Positions 22,469-30,385 of a DNA stretch of 41,721 bases are shown one piece after another. The notes beneath the pieces are model-generated. The model was not told the DNA's origin. It ran no database searches and was given only the letters and a program-made list of their open reading frames with translations. This DNA comes from Duganella guangzhouensis (GTDB lineage Bacteria > Pseudomonadota > Gammaproteobacteria > Burkholderiales > Burkholderiaceae_D), in assembly GCF_009674535.1 (NCBI RefSeq), contig NZ_WKJK01000031.1, positions 1 to 41,721 of the forward strand, written 5' to 3'. The number at the start of each line of letters is the position of its first letter. Positions within the stretch are counted from its first letter, which is position 1. The position numbers and the translations under genes were made by a program.

Positions 22469-23515
22469 ATGAGCGCAGATATCACTTCCACGCCACTCCC
22501 CAAGCAAGAGCCAGCCATGCATATCAGCACCGCACAAGCCACCGCCGCGGAACAGGCTGCTATGCAGAACATGCTCCGCGTCATGCGCAACCAGCGCATT
22601 CAGGATTTCTTCTTCCATAAAACCACGATGATCTTCGCGCTGTCGGTGCTGGCGGCGCTGCTGGGCATCATCGTGTCGCTGTTCATGGGCGCCTGGCCGG
22701 CGTTCAAGGAATTCGGCCCGGCCTTCATCACCACCGTCGAGTGGGACCCGGTCAACGACCAGTACGGCGCGGCGATCGCCATCGTCGGCACGCTGGTGAC
22801 CTCAGGCCTGGCGCTGCTGATCGCGTTCCCGCTGTCGTTCGGCATCGCGCTGTTCCTGACCGAGATTTGCCCGGTGCCGCTGCGCCGTCCGCTCGGCACG
22901 GCGGTCGAGCTGCTGGCCGGCATCCCGTCGATTATCTACGGCATGTGGGGCCTGTTCGTGTTCGCGCCGCTGTTTGGCGATTACGTGCAGCCGCTGCTGA
23001 AATCGACCCTGGGCCAGTTGCCGGTGATCGGTCCGTTCTTCAGCGGTCCGACCATGGGCATCGGCATGCTGACCGCCGCGCTGATCCTGGCGCTGATGAT
23101 CATCCCGTTTATTTCGTCGGTGATGCGCGATGTGTTTGAAATCGTGCCGGCGGTGTTGAAGGAATCGGCTTACGGCCTGGGTTGCACGCGCTGGGAAGTG
23201 GTGCGCAAGATCGTGCTGCCGTACACCAAGAACGGTGTGGTCGGCGGCATCATGCTGGGTCTGGGCCGCGCGCTGGGCGAGACCATGGCGGTGACCTTTG
23301 TAATCGGTAACGCCAACAAGCTGTCGTGGTCGCTGTTCGCGCCGGGCAATTCGATCGCCTCGACGCTGGCCAATGAATTCGCCGAATCGGATACCGTGCT
23401 GCACACCTCGTCGCTGTTCGCGCTGGCGCTGATCATGTTTGTCATCACTTTTATCGTACTGTCCGCCGCCAAGCTGATGCTGGCTGGCATGTCCCGCAAG
23501 GAAGGTCTGAAATAA
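22469..23515 (+). CDS. pstC: Phosphate ABC transporter permease PstC
   Basis: A 348-residue inner membrane protein with about six helices. The long N-terminal extension (about 45 residues, up to QDFFFHKTTMIFALSV) is polar. Typical PstC stretches follow: FGIALFLTEICP, ELLAGIPSIIYGMWGLFVF, and the EAA-like loop GLGCTRWEVVRKIVLPYTKNGVVGG. It forms the translocation channel with PstA. The stop codon overlaps the pstA start (TAATGA), so the two are translationally coupled. Confidence 0.96.
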   Translation: MSADITSTPLPKQEPAMHISTAQATAAEQAAMQNMLRVMRNQRIQDFFFHKTTMIFALSVLAALLGIIVSLFMGAWPAFKEFGPAFITTVEWDPVNDQYGAAIAIVGTLVTSGLALLIAFPLSFGIALFLTEICPVPLRRPLGTAVELLAGIPSIIYGMWGLFVFAPLFGDYVQPLLKSTLGQLPVIGPFFSGPTMGIGMLTAALILALMIIPFISSVMRDVFEIVPAVLKESAYGLGCTRWEVVRKIVLPYTKNGVVGGIMLGLGRALGETMAVTFVIGNANKLSWSLFAPGNSIASTLANEFAESDTVLHTSSLFALALIMFVITFIVLSAAKLMLAGMSRKEGLK

Positions 23516-24387
23516 TGAGCCTCACTCCCGAACAAGCACAGATGAACCCTGTGTATCGCAAGCGTCTGCTGTGGCACCGCGTCGGCATGTTCATGTCGGT
23601 GGCGGCGATGACCATCGGCCTGGTCGCGCTGACCTGGATTCTGCTGACGCTGGTGATCAAAGGCTTTGGCGCGCTGAGCCTGAGCATCTTCACCGAAACC
23701 ACGCCGGCCCCGGGCAGCGAAGGCGGCGGTCTGCTGAACGCCATCGTCGGCAGCCTGCTGATCGTGACCCTGTCGACGCTGATCTCGACCCCGATCGGCA
23801 TCCTGGCCGGCATCTACCTGGCCGAATACGGCGATGAAAACAAGATCGCCAGCATCACCCGCTTCGTCACCGACATCATGCTGTCAGCGCCGTCGATCGT
23901 GATCGGTATGTTTGTGTGGGCGCTGTACGTCGCCACCGCCAAGCACTATTCCGGTTATGCCGGTTCGGTGGCGCTGGCGCTGATCGCGATTCCGGTGGTG
24001 GTGCGCACCACCGACAATATGCTGCGACTGGTGCCGAACAGCCTGCTGGAAGCGGCGTTCGCGCTGGGCGCGCCACGCTGGAAAGTGGCGATGACGGTGC
24101 GTCTGCGCGCGGTCAAGGCCGGCGTCATCACCGGCGTGCTGCTGGCGGTGGCCCGCGTCTCGGGCGAAACCGCGCCGCTGCTGTTCACCGCGCTGAACAA
24201 CCAGTTCCTCAGCTTTAACATGAACGCGCCGATGGGTAACCTGCCGGGCAAAATCTATGACTTCGCCATGAGCCCGTATGACAACTGGCGCGAACTGGCC
24301 TGGGGTGGCGCGCTGCTGCTGACCCTGAGCGTGCTGGCGCTGAACGTGATTTCGCGCACCGTGTTTTCCCAAAAAGCCCCGAACTAA
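23515..24387 (+). CDS. pstA: Phosphate ABC transporter permease PstA
   Basis: A 290-residue inner membrane protein starting at the ATG within the pstC stop overlap. Six predicted helices; conserved ISTPIGILAGIYLAEYG, LSAPSIVIGMFVWAL and the coupling loop AFALGAPRWKVAMTVRLRAVKAG. It pairs with PstC, with ATP supplied by PstB. The short gap (22 bases) to pstB keeps it in the same operon. Confidence 0.96.
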   Translation: MSLTPEQAQMNPVYRKRLLWHRVGMFMSVAAMTIGLVALTWILLTLVIKGFGALSLSIFTETTPAPGSEGGGLLNAIVGSLLIVTLSTLISTPIGILAGIYLAEYGDENKIASITRFVTDIMLSAPSIVIGMFVWALYVATAKHYSGYAGSVALALIAIPVVVRTTDNMLRLVPNSLLEAAFALGAPRWKVAMTVRLRAVKAGVITGVLLAVARVSGETAPLLFTALNNQFLSFNMNAPMGNLPGKIYDFAMSPYDNWRELAWGGALLLTLSVLALNVISRTVFSQKAPN

Positions 24388-24409
24388 TTAATTAAAGCGA
24401 ATCCATACA

Positions 24410-25213
24410 ATGAATACGCAACTGAACCAGGAAAACGTCGTCGCCATGAACGCCGGTAAACGCAAGGCGATTGAGATCGCCGGTCTGAATTTCTTCTACG
24501 GTAAAACCCAGAGCCTGCACAACGTCAGCCTGGACATCAATGAAAAGCAGGTCACCGCCTTCATCGGCCCGTCGGGCTGCGGCAAGTCGACCCTGCTGCG
24601 CACGCTGAACCGCATGTATGACCTGTATCCGGGTCAACGCGCCGAAGGCGCCATCATGTACCGTGGCCGTAACATCCTCGACGGCGACCAGGATTTGAAC
24701 ATGCTGCGCGCCAAGGTCGGCATGGTGTTCCAGAAGCCGACCCCGTTCCCGATGTCGATCTACGACAATATCGCGTTTGGCGTGCGTCTGTACGAAGACC
24801 TGTCGAAGGGCGAGATGGACGAGCGCGTCGAATGGGCGCTGAAAAAGGCGGCGCTGTGGACCGAGGTCAAGGACAAGCTGAACAAGAGCGGCCTGTCGCT
24901 GTCCGGCGGTCAGCAGCAACGTCTGTGCATCGCCCGTGGCGTCGCGGTCAAACCGGACGTGCTGCTGCTGGACGAGCCAACGTCGGCGCTGGACCCGATC
25001 TCGACTTCCAAAGTGGAAGAGCTGATTTCCGAGTTGAAGCAGGATTACACGATCGCCATCGTGACCCACAATATGCAGCAGGCCGCGCGTTGCTCGGACT
25101 ACACCGCCTATATGTATCTGGGCGAGCTGGTGGAGTTCGGTGAAACCGACCAGATCTTCATGAATCCGGCCCGCAAGGAAACCCAGGATTACATCACCGG
25201 CCGTTTCGGCTGA
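24410..25213 (+). CDS. pstB: Phosphate ABC transporter ATPase PstB
   Basis: A 267-residue ABC ATPase with Walker A GPSGCGKST at residues 53-61, signature LSGGQQQR near 163-170 and Walker B LLLDEPTSALDP near 183-194. TLNRMYDLYPGQRAEG after Walker A is the PstB-specific stretch. It powers PstCA and, with PhoU, signals phosphate status to PhoR. An ATG at 24449 would give a slightly shorter protein; the longer start keeps normal family length. Confidence 0.97.
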   Translation: MNTQLNQENVVAMNAGKRKAIEIAGLNFFYGKTQSLHNVSLDINEKQVTAFIGPSGCGKSTLLRTLNRMYDLYPGQRAEGAIMYRGRNILDGDQDLNMLRAKVGMVFQKPTPFPMSIYDNIAFGVRLYEDLSKGEMDERVEWALKKAALWTEVKDKLNKSGLSLSGGQQQRLCIARGVAVKPDVLLLDEPTSALDPISTSKVEELISELKQDYTIAIVTHNMQQAARCSDYTAYMYLGELVEFGETDQIFMNPARKETQDYITGRFG

Positions 25214-25249
25214 TCCATCTTATAATACTACTCACATTTGGAGCCCAGC

Positions 25250-25957
25250 ATGATCGGTGAACACTCATCCAAGCAGTACGATAACGAACTGGAAGCCATC
25301 CGCAGCAAGGTGCTGCTGATGGGCGGCATCGTCGAGACCCAGTTCCTCGACGCCATGACTTGCTTCCGCATTGGTAATTCCGAGCGCGCCGACCGCGTGA
25401 TGCGCGAGGATGACTCGGTCAACCAGCTGGAAGTGCAGCTGGACGACGCCTGCAGCCACCTGATCGTGCGCCGCCAGCCGGCCGCCAACGACCTGCGCAC
25501 CATCATGGCCACCATCAAGGTCATCACCGATCTGGAGCGCATCGGCGACGAGGCCACCAAGATCGCCCGCGTCGCCAAGGCGCTGCATGCGCGCGGCGCG
25601 GTCACCGTCAACCATTACGAGATGGTGCGCGGCATCGCCAACAATACCACCGACCTGCTGCACGACGCGCTGGACGCGTTTGCCCGCAACGATGGCAAGC
25701 AGGCGCTGCAACTGATCGCCCAGGACGCGGTGATCGACCACGAATTCCGTTCCATCATGCGCAATCTGATTACCTTCATGATGGAAGATCCGCGTACAAT
25801 CTCGGCCGCGCTGGACACCTTGTGGGTGGCCAAGGCCATCGAGCGTATCGGCGACCATGCGAAGAATATCGCCGAGTATGTGATTTATGTAGTTGAAGGC
25901 AAGGATATCCGTCACACCAAGACGGTGGCCGCCAACGAGCCCGAGCAAGCTGAATAA
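25250..25957 (+). CDS. phoU: Phosphate signalling regulator PhoU
   Basis: A 235-residue all-helical protein made of two PhoU repeats. Start at ATG 25250 behind TTTGGAGCCCAGC; the upstream TTG at 25238 is not preferred. Repeat hallmarks are ERADRVMREDDSVNQLE and RRQPAANDLRTIMATIKVITDLERIGDEATKIA, with the second copy ending TLWVAKAIERIGDHAKNIAEYVIY. The Asp/Glu clusters bind metal. PhoU links Pst transport to inhibition of PhoR when phosphate is ample. A TATAAT at 25221 just upstream has no good -35. Confidence 0.97.
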   Translation: MIGEHSSKQYDNELEAIRSKVLLMGGIVETQFLDAMTCFRIGNSERADRVMREDDSVNQLEVQLDDACSHLIVRRQPAANDLRTIMATIKVITDLERIGDEATKIARVAKALHARGAVTVNHYEMVRGIANNTTDLLHDALDAFARNDGKQALQLIAQDAVIDHEFRSIMRNLITFMMEDPRTISAALDTLWVAKAIERIGDHAKNIAEYVIYVVEGKDIRHTKTVAANEPEQAE

Positions 25958-25965
25958 AAGAAGAA

Positions 25966-26658
25966 ATGGCATCTGATAAAACCACGGTATTGATTGTTGA
26001 GGACGAACCGGCGATTGTCGAGCTGGTGACGTTTTCACTGCGCGAGGCGGGCTGGAACTGCTGCAACGTGCAAAGCGCGGGCGAAGCCTGGGATTTCATC
26101 CAGACCCGGACCCCGCAGCTGATTTTGCTGGACTGGATGTTGCCGGATTCGACCGGCCTGCGGCTGTTGTCGCGGATCCGCTCGGACCGTCAGTTCAACG
26201 ACATCCCGGTCATCATGCTGACCGCCAAGAGCATGGAAGAGGACAAGCTGGCCGGCCTCAACACCGGCGCCGACGATTACGTCACCAAGCCGTTTTCGCC
26301 GCGCGAGCTGTTGGCCCGCTCCAAGGCGCTGCTGCGGCGCAAGGCGCCGGAACACGCGCAGTCGACCATGCGCGCCGCCAATATCGCGCTCGATCCGGTC
26401 AGCTGCACGGTGTCGATGGACGATCAGAAGATCGATATCGGCCATGCCGAATACAAATTGCTGAAATTCCTGCTGGCGCATCCGGAGCGGGTATTCTCGC
26501 GCAGCCAGCTGCTGGACAAGGTGTGGGGCGATCATGTGGTGATCGAGGAGCGCACCGTGGACGTACACGTGCTGCGCTTGCGCAAGGCGCTGAAAGAGGC
26601 CGAACACCTGATCAAGACCGTGCGTAGTGTAGGCTATATGCTGTCGGAAAAAAACTGA
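25966..26658 (+). CDS. phoB: Phosphate regulon response regulator PhoB
   Basis: A 230-residue OmpR-family regulator. The receiver domain (residues 1-120) has the acidic pair in VEDEP, phospho-acceptor D56 in LLDWMLPD, and the TAK...KPF switch residues. The C-terminal winged helix (about 130-228) includes YKLLKFLLAHPERVFSRSQLLDKVWG. It activates Pho boxes like those upstream of pstS and ppk1. The gap to phoU is 8 bases and to phoR 7, so it is part of the same transcript. Confidence 0.97.
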   Translation: MASDKTTVLIVEDEPAIVELVTFSLREAGWNCCNVQSAGEAWDFIQTRTPQLILLDWMLPDSTGLRLLSRIRSDRQFNDIPVIMLTAKSMEEDKLAGLNTGADDYVTKPFSPRELLARSKALLRRKAPEHAQSTMRAANIALDPVSCTVSMDDQKIDIGHAEYKLLKFLLAHPERVFSRSQLLDKVWGDHVVIEERTVDVHVLRLRKALKEAEHLIKTVRSVGYMLSEKN

Positions 26659-26665
26659 GTTTCAA

Positions 26666-27979
26666 ATGAATCCAAAACTGGTGTTCTGGGTGCCTGCGGC
26701 GCTGCGCACGGCTGTGATCCTGGCGGGGTGCGCGCTGGCGGGCTGGATCGCGGGCTGGTGGACCGGGCTGATGCTGGCCTTTGTCTGCATGCTGGCGCTG
26801 GTGTTCACGCAGTTGTCTTATCTGTACCAGCTGAGCAACTGGCTGGACGATCCGCAAAGCGCCAAGCTGCCGGATGGCTGGGGCGAGTGGACCAATATCT
26901 TTTCGCGCCTGTACCGCATGCGCCGCGACGACGAGAAAAACCAGACCGAGCTGACCGAGTGGCTGACCCGCTTCCGTCAGGCCATGCATCTGCTGCCGGA
27001 TGGCGTGGTGATCATGGACGATGTACTGTTCCTGGAGTGGTGCAATCCAGCCGCCGAGCAGCATCTGGGCCTCAGCAACCAGCGCGACAAGGGCATGCGC
27101 GTGACCAATCTGGTGCGCAATCCGGATTTCATGGATTACATCATCTTGGGACGTTACGAGCAGCCGCTGACCATCAGTTTCCGCGAGCGCAAGCTGATCG
27201 TGCATATCATTCCGTTTGAAAACCGGCGCCAGATTCTGGTCACGCACGATGTGACCGAGACCGAGCGCATCGAGGAAATGCGGCGCGACTTTATCGCCAA
27301 CGCCTCGCACGAGTTGCGCACGCCGTTGACCGTCATTGTTGGTTTCCTTGAAATCGCCGCCCAGGAAGGGCTGGACGCGGCCACCCGCGCCGCCCATCTG
27401 AAGCTGATGACGGAGCAGGGCCACCGCATGCAGCATTTGATCGAGGACATGCTGACCTTGTCGCGGCTGGAGTCGGTTGATTATCCGATGCGGCCGGATC
27501 CGGTCGATGTCAGCCAGCTGATGGACCAGTTGCTGCGCGAGGCGCGTGCGCTGTCGTCTGGCAAGCACGAGATCACGGCGGAGGTGACTGGGCCGAATGT
27601 GCAGGGTTCGTATGAGGAGTTGCACAGCGCGTTTGGCAATCTGGCCTCGAACGCGGTGCGCTACACGCCGGCCGGCGGCAAGATCAAGCTGGTGTGGAAG
27701 GAATTCGACAACGGTGTCAAGTTCATGGTGGAAGATACTGGCATCGGCATCAGCCCGGAACACATTTCGCGTCTGACCGAGCGCTTCTACCGCGTCGACA
27801 AGAGCCGTTCGCGCGAGACCCAGGGTACCGGGCTGGGGCTGGCCATCGTCAAGCACGTGCTGCTGCGGCATAACAGCACGCTGCAGATCAAGTCGGAGGC
27901 GGGCACGGGCAGCACTTTCATCGTTTGCATGCCGAAGGCCGCCATCGTCAAGCCGCAACCGGAGCTGCTGGCAGGTTGA
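26666..27979 (+). CDS. phoR: Phosphate regulon sensor histidine kinase PhoR
   Basis: A 437-residue membrane kinase. Two N-terminal hydrophobic segments (about residues 10-50) are followed by a short charged linker and a PAS-like domain (about 95-195). The HisKA domain has H215 in ANASHELRTPLTVI, and the HATPase domain has the N, G1 (VEDTGIGI) and G2 (GTGLGLAIVKH) boxes. It has no large periplasmic domain, as usual for PhoR, which senses through PstSCAB/PhoU. It is the last gene of the pst-pho unit and is convergent with acyP. Confidence 0.97.
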   Translation: MNPKLVFWVPAALRTAVILAGCALAGWIAGWWTGLMLAFVCMLALVFTQLSYLYQLSNWLDDPQSAKLPDGWGEWTNIFSRLYRMRRDDEKNQTELTEWLTRFRQAMHLLPDGVVIMDDVLFLEWCNPAAEQHLGLSNQRDKGMRVTNLVRNPDFMDYIILGRYEQPLTISFRERKLIVHIIPFENRRQILVTHDVTETERIEEMRRDFIANASHELRTPLTVIVGFLEIAAQEGLDAATRAAHLKLMTEQGHRMQHLIEDMLTLSRLESVDYPMRPDPVDVSQLMDQLLREARALSSGKHEITAEVTGPNVQGSYEELHSAFGNLASNAVRYTPAGGKIKLVWKEFDNGVKFMVEDTGIGISPEHISRLTERFYRVDKSRSRETQGTGLGLAIVKHVLLRHNSTLQIKSEAGTGSTFIVCMPKAAIVKPQPELLAG

Positions 27980-27981
27980 TT

Positions 27982-28266
27982 TCAGACGGTCGGCAGGATC
28001 TTGAATCCTGCGCCGGCCGGCTGCGCCTCTGCTACCTTCACCTGTTCCACCCGCGAAGCCGGCGGGCCTTTGTGCGCCCAGGCGATGATGGCCTCGATTG
28101 CTGCCGCGTCACCATCCACCTCGGCCTCCACTGCGCCATCGCGCCGATTGCGCACCCAGCCGCGCAAACCCAGCGCCACCGCCTGCCGCTCGAACGAGGC
28201 GCGATAGCCCACGCCTTGCACCACGCCTGTTATCAATAATCGTTTCGCCACATTATCCTTCTTCAT
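27982..28266 (-). CDS. acyP: Acylphosphatase
   Basis: A 94-residue enzyme hydrolysing acyl phosphates. The signature GVVQGVGYRASFERQA carries catalytic R22, and GWVRNRRDG carries catalytic N40, both at the expected spacing. Its start overlaps the end of the upstream GNAT gene by 14 bases on the same strand, which is unusual for a housekeeping gene beside a toxin gene and implies read-through. It converges on phoR with 2 bases between stops; a GCAGGAT/ATCCTGC hairpin lies inside its 3' end. Confidence 0.93.
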   Translation of the reverse strand: MKKDNVAKRLLITGVVQGVGYRASFERQAVALGLRGWVRNRRDGAVEAEVDGDAAAIEAIIAWAHKGPPASRVEQVKVAEAQPAGAGFKILPTV

Positions 28267-28786
28267 CTACAAGCGCTGCCAACACAGTTTCAATAGGGAG
28301 AAACAGAATGCGGCTGTCTGCGGGATACTCGATAAATTCAGCATGTCTCATGTAGAAGCGTTTCGCCTGCTCATCTTTTGCGTGTACGAGTATGGCAGCG
28401 ATGCCTATGGTTCGTGATGCAGCCGCGACGCGAACCAGCGCATCGGCAAGTATGTCACCACCCAAGCCTTTGCCGGAATAATCACGGTCGACAGCTAATC
28501 TTCCGAGCACTGTGATTGGGATTGAGTCTGGGGCGTTGCGGCGTATTTTTTTCGGTCCAGCCGCACGGTCGATCGCTCCTGCCGAAATGCTGTAGTAGGC
28601 AACAACTTTGGAGCCGAGACATGCCACATAGGTACGGGAGAAGCGGTTTTCATTCTTGATCGCACGATGCAGCAGCCAATTGTTTAGTGCTTCAGATCCG
28701 CAGTCGAAATCAGAAAGACCGTGCTGCGGAGTCAATGGCACAGGGGGCGATATCGCAAGTGGCGCGCTATCTTCTATCTGTTCCAT
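28253..28786 (-). CDS. GNAT acetyltransferase toxin (TacT-like)
   Basis: A 177-residue GNAT-fold protein. Hallmarks of the TacT/AtaT toxin group are FDCGSEALNNWLLHRAIKNE near the N-terminus, ITVLGRLAVDRDYSGKGLGGDIL with the acetyl-CoA loop near residues 90-112, and AILVHAKDEQAKRFYMRHAEF near the C-terminus. In this group the enzyme acetylates aminoacyl-tRNA and stops translation. The preceding DUF1778 gene overlaps it by 13 bases and would encode the antitoxin. The acetyl-CoA loop reads YSGKGLGG, consistent with an active enzyme. Confidence 0.88.
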   Translation of the reverse strand: MEQIEDSAPLAISPPVPLTPQHGLSDFDCGSEALNNWLLHRAIKNENRFSRTYVACLGSKVVAYYSISAGAIDRAAGPKKIRRNAPDSIPITVLGRLAVDRDYSGKGLGGDILADALVRVAAASRTIGIAAILVHAKDEQAKRFYMRHAEFIEYPADSRILFLPIETVLAALVDEEG

Positions 28787-29115
28787 GCCGGAACTCGGCG
28801 CAATAGCGATTTCAGTTTCGGGCCGGGCGGCGGCGCGTTATTAAGTGCTTGCGCGAAAGTCTGGTGTTGTTCCTTGTCCAGAATAAATAAGCGCTGATCT
28901 AACAGCACATCCAATGCTTGGCGCCGCGCGCTATCCACCATGAAGTCAGCTCGGCTTTTGCCAAGAATTGCCGCTGCTTCCTCGATCAGGTAGCGAGTCT
29001 CATGATCAAGCCGTAGGTTGACACTCGCTTTTGCAGTGGATGCCAAAGCCTCTCCGCTGGCGGTAGTTGCCAGCGACTCGGAACTTTCCACGATTGATGT
29101 ACGTGACTTAGGCAT
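28774..29115 (-). CDS. DUF1778 (TacA-like) antitoxin
   Basis: A 113-residue protein starting at ATG 29115 (MPKSRTSIVESSESL). It has a polar N-terminal extension, then the ribbon-helix-helix DNA-binding part KASVNLRLDHETRYLIEEAAAILGKSRADFMVDSARRQA, and a toxin-wrapping tail ending LLRRVPAWNR. It neutralises the adjacent GNAT toxin and represses the operon in this family. A longer frame to 29262 runs through the promoter and is rejected. The ATG lies about where transcription should begin, so the mRNA may be leaderless. Confidence 0.87.
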   Translation of the reverse strand: MPKSRTSIVESSESLATTASGEALASTAKASVNLRLDHETRYLIEEAAAILGKSRADFMVDSARRQALDVLLDQRLFILDKEQHQTFAQALNNAPPPGPKLKSLLRRVPAWNR

Positions 29116-29121
29116 GAGTAC

Positions 29122-29151
29122 AGTATCTGCCCGCAGTCTTTGCGATGTCAA
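29122..29151 (-). promoter_or_regulatory. Promoter of the DUF1778-GNAT operon
   Basis: On the minus strand, TTGACA (29151-29146) is a perfect -35, and GATACT (29127-29122) a fair -10 with 18 bases between. The -10 ends 7 bases before the antitoxin ATG, so the start point would fall on or next to the ATG. GATACTGTACTC around the -10 could be the antitoxin operator. Confidence 0.6.
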
Positions 29152-29161
29152 TACCTGTGGC

Positions 29162-30385
29162 TCAAAAAGGCGCCAGCGCCTGATCGGCGGCGATTGGGTT
29201 GAGGGCGCGTGCTTGTAGTGGACGCATGGCGGCAGCCACCTCGGCGCTGCGGGTGCGGTCATGTAGTACGGCCTGATTGTCGGCCATGGAGCGCAGCAGT
29301 TGCGTGGTGATGCGGTCCAGCTCGGGGCGGATGGTCTTGGCGAGGTCTGGCGCGTCGGAGAAATGGCCGGCGCCTTCGGCTTGCCAGCGCGCGTACAGTG
29401 CGCGCTGCACCGTCTTGGAAGCCTCGATCTGGGCGCGGAATACGGCGCGTATCCACTGTTCTGGCAAGCCCAGCGCGGCGCCTTGCCGCACTGCGGCCGC
29501 GATCACCAGCTCTTCGCGCGGCAGGTCTTCAATGGCCGCTTGCACATTCCATTTGGCGCGCGCCACCGCCTCCGCCAACAGCAGGCGCTGGTCGATGGCC
29601 TGGCGCAGCGGCTCCAGTGCCCACGGAAAGTCCAGCCAGCGCTTCATGCTCTGCCGCACGCTGCCGTTGTCCAGCCGCTGTTGCAGCCAGCGGTCCACAT
29701 ACGCCTTCAGCGCCGCATCGCGCGGCAGCAGAATGGCTTTTTCCGCCATGTCGAACGGCGCCTCCGGATGCACCGCGCACAGCTGCGGATGCAGGCGCTG
29801 CTGCAAGCGGGTTTCAATCGCATCGGTCATCATCAGATCGGCCGCGCCGTCGACGATCTGGCCGAAGATGGTCACATTGTCCGGGTACACGCTCAACTGC
29901 GCGCGCGGCGCCTGGGCGCGGGCGAAGCGTTCGTTGGTGCCGCCCGGATTGACGATCAACCGCACCGCCGGTTGGTTGATCTGCGCCAGCGTCTGGAAAC
30001 GCGCCACATTCTCGCAGCGCGTGATTGGCGTCTTGCCGTCGTGCAGATAGGCCAGCGAGAACAGCGCCTGCTGTTGGCGCTCCGCCGTCACCGACACCCC
30101 GCTCAGCGCGAGATCGAACTTGTCCTCGCCCAGATCGGACATCAGGGTTGGCCAGCTGGTCGGTACCAGTTGCAGCCGCACGCCCATCGCCTGCGCCAGC
30201 GCGCCGGCCAGTTCGACATCCATGCCGACGAATGCCTCGCCGCCGCCAGGCCGGTAGCTGAACGGCTTGTAATCGCCGGTGCTGCCAACCCGCAGTACGC
30301 CACGCGCGCTGATGTCCTCCAGCCGGCCGGCCTGCGCCGAGGTCAGCGCTGCCATCAATAGCAGCGGCAGCAGATGTCGCCTCAC
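29162..30385 (-). CDS. Periplasmic cyclohexadienyl dehydratase (PheC-like) fused to secreted chorismate mutase (AroQ-gamma-like)
   Basis: A 407-residue exported protein. Signal peptide MRRHLLPLLLMAALTSAQA (1-19). Residues about 24-255 match PheC, a solute-binding-fold enzyme: STGDYKPFSYR, DGKTPITRCE, NPGGTNERFAR, DNVTIFGQIVDGAADLMMTDAIE and HPQLCAVHPEAPF are its conserved blocks. Residues about 257-400 match the secreted AroQ-gamma mutase: a DQRLLLAEAVARAKW helix with R267 and K278, DLPREELV (R290) and RAQIEASKTVQ (E321, Q327). The fusion would convert chorismate to prephenate and then to phenylpyruvate in the periplasm. The start overlaps the upstream transporter stop (ATGA), so it is coupled to it. 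Confidence 0.88.
   Translation of the reverse strand: MRRHLLPLLLMAALTSAQAGRLEDISARGVLRVGSTGDYKPFSYRPGGGEAFVGMDVELAGALAQAMGVRLQLVPTSWPTLMSDLGEDKFDLALSGVSVTAERQQQALFSLAYLHDGKTPITRCENVARFQTLAQINQPAVRLIVNPGGTNERFARAQAPRAQLSVYPDNVTIFGQIVDGAADLMMTDAIETRLQQRLHPQLCAVHPEAPFDMAEKAILLPRDAALKAYVDRWLQQRLDNGSVRQSMKRWLDFPWALEPLRQAIDQRLLLAEAVARAKWNVQAAIEDLPREELVIAAAVRQGAALGLPEQWIRAVFRAQIEASKTVQRALYARWQAEGAGHFSDAPDLAKTIRPELDRITTQLLRSMADNQAVLHDRTRSAEVAAAMRPLQARALNPIAADQALAPF

Noticed and set aside
25221..25226. Perfect TATAAT between pstB and phoU as an internal promoter
   Set aside because: No acceptable -35 lies 16-18 bases upstream and no TGn extension is present; operon read-through explains phoU expression.
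28000..28018. GCAGGAT/ATCCTGC hairpin at the phoR-acyP junction as a terminator
   Set aside because: No T-run follows on either strand and it lies inside the acyP coding sequence; could still affect RNA ends but not callable.
29116..29262. N-terminal extension of the DUF1778 antitoxin to 29262
   Set aside because: It would run through the TTGACA/GATACT promoter and overlap the neighbouring gene; the extra residues are Pro/Arg-rich and not family-like.
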